Assembly (NCBI GenBank): GCA_043228905.1
Contig: JBHGNT010000018.1
Span: 2,108,001 to 2,172,000, forward strand
Reading direction: 5' to 3'
Length of the DNA: 64,000 bases
DNA from: Azolla caroliniana
Taxonomy: Eukaryota; Polypodiophyta
Part shown: piece by piece, positions 45,564-57,012 of the stretch
Layout: each line of letters opens with the position of its first letter
How positions within the stretch are numbered: position 1 is the first letter of the stretch
Notes under the pieces: generated by a model
What the model was told of the DNA's origin: nothing
Database searches by the model: none
The model's input: only the letters and a program-made list of their open reading frames with translations
Program-made: the position numbers and the translations under genes

Positions 45564-47568
45564 ACCTGTGCGTATGCCAAACCGTTATCTAGCACCTTGA
45601 TCTCCATGCGAGCCGCCGTAATGTATGGTTCACCAAGTATCACCCGGTGCGAAGATCTCTCATGCACGAAGAAGTGTTGATCTATCTCGACGTCTCCGAT
45701 TTTAACACGCACGTTCGAGCATGCTCCATGTAATTCCTCTGTAGCGCACGTGGCCGCGCGTATCTCCCATCCGTGCTTGTTATTGATCGGCCATTTCCCC
45801 TTTATGTAGATTCAGTCCATAGACATCAGGTTTATCTCGGAATCGTGTTCTATCAACGCCACCACCGGCTCTTGAATGTCCCCTATCCGGACAGGGATCT
45901 CTGTAGTAGCCCTTGCCCAATGCAACTTCGAATAATGGCTCTCCACCAATTCGTCCTCCAAGCCCGAGTCCTCTAAGTGCGTTGTCCCGCACTTCCACAG
46001 GCTTCTCCGGCTCCGTCGTGAGCCTTTTACACTTCACCAAGTCCACGATGGAATCATGGAACTCCTTCTTGATGATTCCGAGCACTTCCCTCAACGGCAA
46101 CTCCACCTTGTTGTCGAGGATCCGTTCCTCGAGGACCTTCCGCAAAACCGTCGCCCTTTCTATTTCCGTGCTCAGCCGGTAACCTGCCTGCTTTACCTTT
46201 TCCTACGAGCCAGGACCGACAGCGTCATTTCTCTTCGGCGCGCTCCGCATCTTGTACTGGCCAGAGGGTCCGACCCCTCCACCCTTTCCCGCTCGCTTAT
46301 TTTCCACCAGAACTTCGTAGTTCTGGCACGCAGCCTCCACGAAACCGGTCTTCTCTTCAACTAGATCGTCCCATCCCGTGACCTCTCGGACCCGCTTCTC
46401 TGTGCGGTCCACTTCCTCCTTCCTCAGTCGCACTTCGGAGAGGCCTTCTAGCACCGATGGCCAAAATCCAGAGTCCTCCGTCTTCTGGCCGCCATCGCTT
46501 CCGACCTGGGTTCCAACCAACGCCGAATAGTGGATGGCTTCGGCGTGCCGCACCGCAGCTTCTTCCATCAACCTCTTCATTCTGACGCACCCGATATTCA
46601 ACTCCAGGGCTTTCTGGGTTTCTCTCGCATGCACCCACCCATTCTAGAGGTACACTACATTGCTTCTGAGTACCTCCGTAAACTCCACATAATCTCTTCT
46701 GTTGTGGCCAACCGCGTCACACCATATGCATCATTGTCCTGCCAGAGGCCCCCAGTCGTGCGTCTGTTCTCCATTGTCTCTCTTGGCTTGTGCGATCTGG
46801 AGATCACTTACCATCTACATTAGCTCTTCTAGAGCCGCTCCCTTGGATGGGCCCTTGATCACGCCAGTTGAGGTTGTGCCCAACTCAAGCCAACTTCGTG
46901 TCTCTTCGTATCGCGCCGGCAACAGCTCCTCAAACTTCCTTGCCGCTGCCGTTCTTGTTGTCAATGGACCTTCGTCGCTCCACTCACGCTGCTTGTCGAA
47001 ACGGCTACAGCCTAGTTGGTCGTGAGCCCTTCATCTGTCTCCAGTAGCAATGCCACCTGCTCCCAAACCTACACATCCATAGACTTAACGAATAGCAAGA
47101 CACGGCTCGTGTCGAGCATGGTCCTATCCAACGCCAAGAGCCAGGCAAACCGTTTCTCAAACTCCTGGAGGAGCACCGACGTGTTCCTCCCCTTCCCGAG
47201 GTCTCAACCCATTCCATGAATTCCCGTTTCGATAACCGAAGCGAGTCATCGAACCCATATCTCTCGAGGAGCCGTCCTTCGAACTCCTCCCAAGACTGAC
47301 AACCGGCCTGTACCTCGAGCACCTCTACATGGATGCTCGGCGTCACCACGCGAGGGAATCCCGACAGTTGTCTATCCTCTGGAATGTCCCTCATTATCAT
47401 TTCGGCATAGTAAGCCTCCAGATAACTCGTCGCATTATTCCCTCCAAACCGGCCTATCGTGCAGATGATTGTCTCAACAACCCTGCCAAGGGCACCCAAG
47501 CCCTCACAAGCATTCACTAGCCGGTCTACAGTTGTTGCCATGGCCTCAGCGAGTTCCGTCCCCCTCAT
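45509..47568 (-). pseudogene. Element C gag and protease, broken
   Basis: Minus-strand reading from 47568: gag (TTVDRLVNACEGL; GRFGGNNATSYLEAYYAEM; QSWEEFEGRLLERYGFDD) to a Ser/Thr-rich break near 47005; a zinc-knuckle-like CIWCDAVGHNRRD near 46730; a coiled part (MKRLMEEAAVRHAEAIHYSA to 46203); then KVLEERILDNKVELPLREVLG; then the protease (LIEHDSEINLMS near 45845, in place of the DHG of element E) and VKIGDVEIDQHFFV...ILGEPYITAARMEIKVLDN to about 45580, where the MITE interrupts. Several frameshifts and stops separate the pieces. Confidence 0.8.
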
Positions 47569-47592
47569 CTTCAGACTCCTCTACCGCCTTGT

Positions 47593-47610
47593 TTCACGTC
47601 GGGTTCACCA
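47593..47610 (-). other. Element C primer-binding site, tRNA-Trp type
   Basis: On the minus strand TGGTGAACCCGACGTGAA, five bases after the 5' LTR end at 47616; identical to the PBS of element A. Confidence 0.75.
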
Positions 47611-47615
47611 AATTA

Positions 47616-48319
47616 TGTCGCGTAATTACGTGTACGGGTAAGGAATGAAGGCGGGACCGCAGGGGTCCTGGACCGAGGTGTGTGAGAGAAGGGGAAAGGT
47701 GAAACAAAGAGCATGTGTCGAGCAAGCGTTGGATGTCGGCAAGCACAGAGCTCGACCGGCTCATTCGAGATCAGATCGATGCAAGAGACAATTAAAAGAG
47801 AAAGAAACTCTCAATCGATTAAGAACAGATTACAATCGGCTCACCTGTAACCGAGCCACTACTCAGTCAACAACACACACGCACACACCAAAGAAGAGAT
47901 ACAATGTGGAGCCTCTATCGGGAGCACCCGAGCTTCCCACACGAACAAAGGCGTCCGGCAAAAGAACTCCTGTAGAGAACACTGATACAAAACGAGCGCT
48001 CAATCCCCAGTCCAACATCACTCCGTGCTTCCCAAAAATGCGATCCCCCCCTCTCAACCCTCTCTCCGGACCTTTATAGGTCCCCGAGGGAGGAGCCATC
48101 ACATCCTATAATTCCATCATCTTTATTCTCTGTGGCTTCGGACAGAGATTCGTTTCGATTTGTTAATCTATTTAATGTGTCTATATCAAAGTCTTTCCAC
48201 ATCACGCCGACCTATTCTTAAACTATGTACAAATAATTTACAACTGCATGCATCCGTGTATGTTGTGGTTCATGCGCTCAAGTCTTCGTTTCCGCTCGTC
48301 GCCGATTTTCCTCACGACA
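47616..48319 (-). repeat. Element C 5' LTR (704 bp)
   Basis: On the minus strand it starts TGTCGTGAGG and ends CGCGACA. It is collinear with 40112-40803, including the 'ctctgtggcttcggacagag' block near 48129. The U5 box lies at 47650-47672. ACGT follows at 48320-48323. Confidence 0.9.
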
Positions 48320-48323
48320 ACGT

Positions 48324-49140
48324 GTTCACACTTGTATGAATACAAAGTGGAAGGAGTCGGCCTTTTATGCCAACATTGTCAGTATTTCGATCAGTCCTTT
48401 TATGGATTTGTATAAAAAGGCTCTCTTAGCACAGTTGTATGTACAAAATGTTATTTTTTAATTTGAGTTTTCTATGTTCTGCTCTCTCTCTCTCTGTCTC
48501 TCCCGAGTACTCTGTATTCTCTATGTGTTCTCCATTGATTCTCAGTTTGTTTGTTGTTGTCCGGCTAAGCTGGTTGTGTCTGTTTCTTTACAAATTAGGG
48601 TTTAGAACGATTAGGAATAAGAGTACCATGATTTCGGTGGTTTTTACAAAATGGTCATATTATTAGAGCACAAAAGGAAAATGAAACGAATGGAATGGGA
48701 GGCAATTGAGTTTCCGGTGAAGGTGAGTCAAGTGAGCCATCGAGACCATGACTACTACCATTGGCTACGTTGCCTGGATGATGGTATAGTGTTTCCCTAT
48801 CACTTCTTCCTCCCTTCATTGACTAGAGTGCGAGGTAGCCTAACCCTTCTCTCAAAATAACCAACGTGTAGTGTTCTCCATTGCAAAGAAGAAGATTGAA
48901 CCTTCGAAGTAGAAGTAAATTGTTGGTAAGTAGCTTGAAAAGTTGAAGACGCTGCCAAAGAAGAATACCAATTAGAAACCCCAAATGGGAGAAGAAATTA
49001 GAACACTACTTGCAAAGAAGACGTATAATAAAACCCAAAGTCCTCAAGGCAATTGAGGAGGAGGGGGAGGAGAAGAAGTAAGAGGCAAAACCTTAAAGTT
49101 CGATGAGGAAGAAAAAAGAACGTAACGGTGCACTCTCCAA
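48324..49140. other. Right flank of the gypsy nest, no gene recognised
   Basis: A TATA-like TATAAAAAGG near 48411 is followed by a CT-rich stretch (48481-48505), a layout like an LTR or promoter, but no second copy is seen. A short open stretch (48651-48860) resembles nothing I know. Confidence 0.4.
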
Positions 49141-52100
49141 TTACAGAACATCAAGTATTGATGTATTGGCCTAGACAATCAAGTAGCTAAGATTAATTGA
49201 GTTCGGTTTGAACATCAAGTATCTAACGAGCTAATTGACAATATAAAATAACTAATTAGTGAAACTTGCCTTAGCTAATATGAGCTTAGATAACGTACTC
49301 GTATTTAACTAACATCTAGCAATTGAACTTGTTTTCGGCATTATTTCGTTAGCTATTTTTAGCTATCAAACTTTGAGCCTCTTATATATTAGGCATTACA
49401 TAGATAATTAACTAATAGACTTCTGAGCATTTTGACTTATATATAAGTCATGACTTTAACTAGTTGTTAGATTTGTAGCTAATTAGCTATTTCTATGAGA
49501 CCTACGATGACTAAGATGTTGTGTCGTTAATCATAGATTCATGCTACTAGAACTCAAAGATATTCCTCACCTCCACTCTTCATTTTTTCTTTCCTCTAAC
49601 CCTATGTAAAGGGTTCGATGATTGATTTTATTAGGTTAAAGAAACATGAATAAAGTTTTGTGTATTAAAGTATATAAGGTCTTTATAGTATGAAAAATGA
49701 GGTTCTTAAAAGAAAATAATGATAATTACAAAATGTCTACATACAACTTTTAGTATGTATAAAATTTTGTATTAAGAGTGAATGAAATGGATAGTTTTAT
49801 TATCGCCCTTGAAGGTCAAATATAGTCTATGGTGCTTTGTGATGCATTGACTCTGTGTGTAGCTTTCACACATCATTACTAAAATAAAAATTATAAATAT
49901 AGGCCAATTTCTTTTTCAAAGAAATTTTAACAATGTGAATACGTACTTTAAGTGTTTCTATATACATATTACATTGAACATACATATTAAGCCGTACTAA
50001 ATTAAATATAATCTTTGTGTCTTCCCTTTTCTATGTATTTCTTGAAAACTATCACATTTCTCCATGTTCGAGATGGTTGCTCAACATTCAAGATAGATTT
50101 CATTTCTTTCCATGAAAAACATTTAGTTATTGCAATTGGATTGTTGTGCATTCATTGAATGAAATCATTCCTCTTACTTTTCAACAAAAAGGTCATAGAA
50201 TATTCTTCTACGTAGACACTTCAATTTGTTACCATACTAGGGATCAATTGTCACTTATCACCATGATATGAATCTATGTTGCTCAATAGTTCTTATGTAG
50301 GGTTATCACTTATAGAACAAGAAATTACCTTATCTTGTATTTAAGCAACCTACAAGTTTCTTATTAGAACAAGAAGAATGACAATTGAACGTTACATTTA
50401 TTCTGATTTTGTTTTCCCTGTCCCTTGATTCCAAGATTGTTTGCAATTGTGGCCAAGTGTATGTCTCTTATTTCTCGGCTAAACAAAGAGAACAAGTTAT
50501 TCATTATTCAAAAACTTAAAGTCACATCATAATTCGATTTGTCACTCCCAAAGGTACCACACAATCATAAACATCGCTATGATGATGAAGACCTTGACAC
50601 CAATTCGTCAACTTTATGTAAGTGGATACGCACATTTTATCAATAACATAGATCCATGTTTGATCATGAGATTTAAACATTTGTACAAAAGTACAAATTG
50701 CAAAAAGGCCTTACGAAATGGATTGTAAAATTATGAAAGGGGATATCTAAATGAAGTAACATTATTAAGTGTTTTAAATAGTCAACTTGTCCTTATGACT
50801 AGAAACTATGTTGTTTAACTTAGTCTAGTAGCTAGGAACTTAGGAGAAAGGATAGTTATCTTTTACGAATGGCAATGACTTCACATAGATTTTCAACTCA
50901 TGAAGGTATAATACTATGGGGAAACCAATTTTTTAAAAAAAGATTCCCTATTCCTACAAACTTTTGACATGTTCTTCCCAATTTCACTCCACATTTGATT
51001 AAATTTACAAAGAAGAATTCATTGTTGTTGGTAAATTTATCTAGGTAGGTGTTGATCTTTGATATGCGTAAATTCATGTATTCCATGTTACATCCACATG
51101 CTTAGTCTTTTATGTTGGTTCAATTGTGAGCTTCTCGATTATTCCATCAAAGTAGTTTCTTCTACTCCACACTAGATTCAAGCTCATTCCTCAAAATATA
51201 TGTATCGTACCAAGTGTTTGATTGAGTGTAGGTAGTTGTCTATTTATGGTCTACACCCACATGCTTACTCTGTTAGGTTGGTCCAAGTGTCAACTTCTCT
51301 ATCATTTCTACTCCACAATAACATTCAAGCACGTTCCTCAAAATATAGGGATCGTGCCATATGTTGATCCCCCATCCAATTGACTTTTGGTCAATCTTAA
51401 ATCTCTTAATCCCTCATATTACCAATGTACATAGGCACTTTGAAACAACCTACTAAGTTGATTAAGGTGTATTCATTGTCAACTTCTTCATATTCATTCA
51501 TAGCTAGTCGTTTACAGTCCTTTGCACATAGTTAGAGCTTGATAGATTTTCCTCGCTTTCATTAGATGGAATAGTTTGATTTAGATGATTCAACATTGTT
51601 ATTTTATTCAAAAAAATGGAGTTCCACTCTCAACAAACATTATGTTCCATGACGATGGCTTTATTGAGCCTTCTACCTCATATGCATTCTCTTCATCATG
51701 CCCATTCCATACATTATTGAAAATTTGATTTATGAGGCCATGCACATGCTCAATCCCCAAAAAATAATTTGAACAAAGCACTATTGGCTTCTTTGTTTTG
51801 GCAAAAGGAAAACACGTTGGTAAAAGTGATTTGAAATGTGATAGGTAGTTGGTAGGACCAACATTGATTGTGCAAAAGAACATCAAACTACACATGGTGT
51901 TAGACTTTGATTTTTGCAATTTATAAATTCTAGTGAGTAAAAGATGAGATTTTGCTCAAGTCATTTTATGGAACACAACTAGTGAGTCCATGCTCACATG
52001 TTTAAGGCTTACGGTGATACATATTTAATGTTTAAGGTCTAATATCCTTCAAATGTTAGTCTAGTGGTAAAGAGTGTGCCACTAGGAGCGTCGAAGGCTT

Positions 52101-55100
52101 GACCACATGCTTACATAGTTTCCCACAGGAAACATCAAAAATCTATACTTGGGTTGCTCAAGGAGGAGAATTTAAGTCCTGGGCAAGAGCAACGCTTGTT
52201 GGTTTCAATATAAAGATCTTGAAGGGTGGTTCTCTCTCCTTGTCTGTAGACTGCATTCCAAGTTTATGGGTTTCTTCTAGAACAAATGTTAGCAAGTTGT
52301 TGATAGTTTAACCTATTATTTGTGGCCATATGTAGACCGAATAGCTTTCATTAAAAAAGATGTGTTCCAAAACTAAATCTCACATCTTCATAATAAAAAA
52401 ATATAGCATCTAACTATTGAATTGACAACCAACTTCACATATTTAGTTGATTAAATTGTCGAAGCTGCAATGCTTCACTACACCTTGTCAAAATCTATAG
52501 ATGATGGAACGTAGAGTAGAATAAAGCACCATTCACAAAGTTTTCTTATATTTTAAATTTATTAAGGCCATTCAAGGATCATATAATGTACTTCATTTTA
52601 TTGACTACCATAACACTACATTCCTATCACATTGTGTTACATCTAAAATAAAAAAAGTTTAACGAATGTACACAAACTTTAATATATTGGAGTTATGCCA
52701 ACATTGTTTATCATAGCTAAGTAAAATGTAATTTTAATATGATTAAAACAGGCACTATACAAGAAGAAAAGTTTTTTAAGAGAAAAATATTAAGTATTGG
52801 GTCACAAAATCAATGTTTGACATCTAGGTTTTATCATTATAGGAAATATTTCTGAACATTTGTACAATGTCAAGCATGGGAATCCACATTGTAAGGCAAT
52901 GTGCATTGACAATGTAGTAGGTTTGGAATTTAAGTGTCATTTCGTAGGAGATAGAAGCCCTTATTAACCACCTAATCTTTAAAATATTATTGTGTTATGT
53001 TGCATTAAAGAATATCTAGCGTATTTAAAGGCGTGTCTCCAATATCAGAACCATATCATGACAAGGAATCAATTTATTTGTAAAACAATACAAACCTAAA
53101 GTAGTCAATAGGCCCATCTCATTATTTCTCCTAGTTCATAAGCATTTCATGTACCTTAGTTGGGTTGCTACATTCATGAGGTAAGTTGGTCATCTAGCTC
53201 ACTTTGTTATGATAGACCTCCACTCTTCAAGCTTGTCCTCCCATTATGGTCCATCTCGTTGAAATACACATTCATTGTTAGAGTTCATTTTGTTATAATC
53301 TATAATATATGAACAATTGTTGTTCTTCAAGGGTTTCTCCATCCTTGGGGAAACAAATTAAGGTACAATGTCTACCTATTTTCGTGAGAATGTCATACTA
53401 TGATGTTTCCTTTTTGGCTAGCACATGTCCCCATAAGTGACCTAGGAAGCCTAACCAAACCAATGGCAATCGACAATGAAACAAGAATTGTTACATAGTT
53501 ATTTCTTTTTCAACATTGATACAATGGTTTCTAGTTCCTTGCACACAATAAAGATGATGCAAATACCCGAATATGTTGATTGAGTGGATCATTTGTTTAA
53601 TGATAATATATGTTTTGTGGTTTATGTGCATTAGTATATTGCGATGTTCAATATAGTGCATTTCTACCTAGGAATGTGTATGAATTCAAATTGAAACATC
53701 TTTCTTCATTCTTCTTCACTCTGAAAGAATGATTTTATGGTTCATATATAAACATAACTAAACGTGTGTTCCTAATGTTGTGATTTGTTACTTCGATTGA
53801 AATGACATCATAACTAGATGATGACATCTTATTTTGTAATCATAATTGCTCCTAATGTTACCCACAATTGAAATTATATTTGAATGATCATGTGACATAT
53901 TCATTGGGTTTAAAAAACTTGAGATGGTAACTTAAAATGTCCTTCAAACATGATCTTTGGTAAAATCACAAAGTATCTAGATAAATGCACTACGCCATGC
54001 TTGGCACAACACAAATTTATAAATATTCATTACAATTAATCAATGAAGTTCTTGAAAATGTGTGTATGATGTGATATAATATATTTGCGCATTAGAATTG
54101 TGTCTTATGACATGAAACTTTGTGATAACTTATTTGGGAACTTTAATGAGTTGTCATGTTGTTGGGTATGCCTTGATAAGCTTGATATTAGGTAACAGGT
54201 TCTATTGTACACATTAATAACTATCAAACATGGTAATTTGCCATTCGTACAAGCAAAACTCTAGACCAATTTATTTGTGGCTGGTGTAAGAAACAATTGA
54301 AATTATTTTTGCAAGTTTTTTAGGCTAATATGATATATTTCTTTTGTTATCCTAATGTGACATGGGTATTAGGCTCAATTTATACAATAACTAGTGCATA
54401 CTTGATAAATGATACGTAATGATTAAGCAAATAGACATATAGTAAAATGAAAGAAATGAGTAAGGGCATTTTTCCTTCCAACCATCCCTGAGATAGATCT
54501 TAAACAACATATGTGTCCATACCATCAAATATTGCCTAAGATCATACCTTAGTTCCAATCCACACAATGTTATTATAGTAAGAGCCTCTCAACGACACGG
54601 ATGTCTCACAATGTTCCGATGGAGATATTTGTCTCTCCCCAATGATGTTAAGTACTCTTCATTTTCTACGTGCACCTTAGGTCCTCATGTTGGGTGTCAT
54701 GACCTTATATGAGTTACCTCAATTCCGAATATATCGTTAAAATAATTAGAAATTTACCTTTAAGTAATATATTGAGGTTATGCATGTAACGTAACTCCTC
54801 CCTTTAAAAAATTGCACTCTTGCAATGAAAAGGTAGGATAACATCTCTCTTCCTTCCAAGTGGCATCATGAATAGTTTGATATATCCATTTAAAATCAAA
54901 TTCTTGAATTGATTTAGAGTGCAAATTTTTAGACTTGGAATTGATAATGTGATATGCTTAGTGATCTCATCCTCTTCGACTTGACTATTGTTTGTTGCAA
55001 TCCTTTTTTGAAATAATATTGCTTCTTTGAAAGTTTGAGGAGCCTTGTCATGCACCATCGAACCGGAACTATGAATGACATTTAAGCAACAAGCAACAAA

Positions 55101-55990
55101 CCATTTCTCACACTCGAGTCCTAATTTATAGATTTGACTTTGCGCATGGTGCACGTAATCCTCGAGAGATGGAAATGGCCTATATTAAAAGTTGCATAGT
55201 ATTTTATGTTGCTTCCAATTTGTCCACATTGTGAAGTTCCTGCCTCCATTAGTTCAATCTACAATTACATTATCAACGTCAATTTCAAGTTGACCTTAAG
55301 ATATTTTAATCTCAAATATTTAGTGTAAGGTCATATTGAGTAAATTATGTCTCGAATGGATATCATAAATTGTTAGGTTAGGCCAATTGTTGTCGGGATG
55401 GTCCAGCATCATCATCCATGATTATAGCCATTAAATTAAAACTAATATTTTCACCATCAAATCATCCCATACTTTTACCACCTCTAGACATATGAGATGG
55501 TGACATTATTGTTACAAAGTAAAACATTACCTCAACCATTCGTGCATTTTGTTACTTGCCCACAAAAAGTAAAATGTTATCTCACATATTCATGCATTTT
55601 GTATCCCAAGAGACAAGTGCCCTTTGCGTATCTCAAAAAGATGAGTGACCTTTGGTTATCCAAAGAGATCATTTACGCATTGGGCATCCCAAATGATGGG
55701 TGTCCTTGGGGTAACGCAAGAGGCAAATGCTAATGTCAAAACTCAATAAAACTACCGGCTCATTGTTGAGCCAATATCTATATGCACCCTTAGAATCAAA
55801 TGTTTCATCATCCTACTCGTTCATACTAAATGTTTCATCAAATTTTCCAATTGATTTTGTTTTCTCCGTAATAATTAACACTAATTTATTATTGAGCTTA
55901 TGTGCTTGTAATAGGGCACATAATAACATAAGACTTAATATTGACCTTACTATTAAGATTAGGAAAATAATATTATGCATTAACACATTA
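49141..55990. other. AT-rich intergenic DNA without a recognisable gene
   Basis: Only short, unrelated reading frames are present (for example 51608-51919 and 54804-55154 on the minus strand), none with a domain I recognise. A tRNA-like A-box pattern (tagtctagtggtaaagag near 52062) begins a stretch ending in an A-rich run near 52355, possibly an old SINE, but the B box is poor. Short imperfect repeats with 'aagtaaaa..ttatctca' and 'catcccaaa' occur at 55510-55735. Confidence 0.5.
51091..51365 (+). repeat. Degenerate direct duplication (~155-bp spacing)
   Basis: Two diverged copies share 'ccacatgctta', 'gttggt', 'tctactccaca', 'attcaagc' and 'cctcaaaatata' in the same order (about 51091-51220 and 51250-51365). 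Confidence 0.65.
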
Positions 55991-55999
55991 TATTAAATA

Positions 56000-56312
56000 G
56001 GGAAAAGTACTAGGATACCCCTGGAAGTTCGTCTATTTACCATAATGCCCCTGGAAGTTCCAAATTTACCAAACTACCCCTATGTCCAAAAAAATACACT
56101 TTATAAAGTAAGTACAAAGGACCCAAAGAATCTCTTAAGTAAAGAAATTTGTGTTTTAAGGGTATCCTGGTAAATAGGGCTTGTAGATTTGAGTGTATAA
56201 TTACTTTATAAAGTGTATTTTTTTGGACATAGGGGTAGTTTGGTAAATTTGGAACTTCCAGGGGCATTCTAGTAAATCGACGAACTTCCAAGGGTATCCT
56301 GGTACTTTTCCG
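56000..56312. mobile_element. 313-bp MITE with ~120-bp TIRs and a 9-bp target duplication
   Basis: The two halves are inverted repeats: GGGAAAAGTACTAGGATACC at the left and GGTATCCTGGTACTTTTCCG at the right, continuing inward to 'cactttataaagta'. TATTAAATA flanks both sides (55991-55999 and 56313-56321). A 9-bp duplication with long TIRs suggests a Mutator-type element. Each arm holds two copies of 'cccctggaagttc' or a close variant. Confidence 0.88.
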
Positions 56313-56688
56313 TATTAAATATTGTAGTCACTAATGTATTATAGGTTAATGATACTAACTCTTCGTGTTTTTGATAAAATATTACAAACAAGTTGGCACA
56401 ATAATGATTTATACAGCAAATTATGATAACATTAGTGATGGTTAAAGGGTTGGTTTATTTCATACTTATCATACATACCAGTTTAATGAAATGTATTTCA
56501 AACATGAATAATAATCGATTGACAAAATCATAAGATTAAACTGAAACAATTAAAAAAACATAAGAAATAGCCATGCAATCAATATTAATACATAAATAAC
56601 TACCAGAACTTGTGGTTGGAATTAGAATTTTTATCGCCCATAAAGAGGCCAATTTTAACCTATGGGACCAAAGTAACCAATTTCCTTC

Positions 56689-57012
56689 CTAAGAAGGGGT
56701 ATTCATACATTGAGGCACAAAGTTTCTATGTGCGAATAAAGCATACACATATGAGCTCAACCTTCTCAGTGGTGTCTTAAGTATGACACTTAAGTTATCA
56801 CTCCCTCTTAGTATGTCAACATACCTTGAACAAATTGCACTATATGTCGAGCATGTGAAGAGCAAGTGACTTTCATCCTCTACCATGCCTTCATTGCATA
56901 ATTTGCATGACTTCAAATTCATTACATTCTGATACCATGATGCAACTTCAATACCTAACTTGTGAGATCGAGTGTGAAGCAGTGTAAGGGCTCTACAAGC
57001 ATTACTACTCAT
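56689..57012 (-). pseudogene. LINE fragment: C-terminal zinc-finger region of a non-LTR reverse transcriptase
   Basis: The 107-residue reading shows LLHTRSHKLGIEVASWYQ, then CKLCNEGMVEDESHLLFTC, the C-x2-C...H...C arrangement found after the RT domain of plant LINE-type elements. No RT or endonuclease domain is seen nearby, so only a remnant is left. Confidence 0.7.

Larger units (their letters stand above)
34721..48319 (-). mobile_element. Gypsy element C, flanked by ACGT, with element A nested inside
   Basis: The 3' LTR lies in two parts (34721-34738 and 40112-40803), then PPT, pol, protease, gag, leader, PBS and 5' LTR (47616-48319). Flanks 34717-34720 and 48320-48323 are both ACGT. Removing A (34739-40107) leaves about 8.2 kb. 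A MITE (44880-45563) and an LTR-like insert (about 44357-44780) interrupt the coding region. Confidence 0.88.

Noticed and set aside
52050-52130. Possible tRNA gene or SINE head (tagtctagtggtaaagag)
   Set aside because: No clover-leaf can be completed and the B box is poor. It is kept only as a remark on possible SINE origin.
25090-55735. CRISPR-like spaced repeats
   Set aside because: Repeats in the window are LTR, tandem or MITE repeats; none has regular unique spacers, and the DNA is from a plant nucleus.
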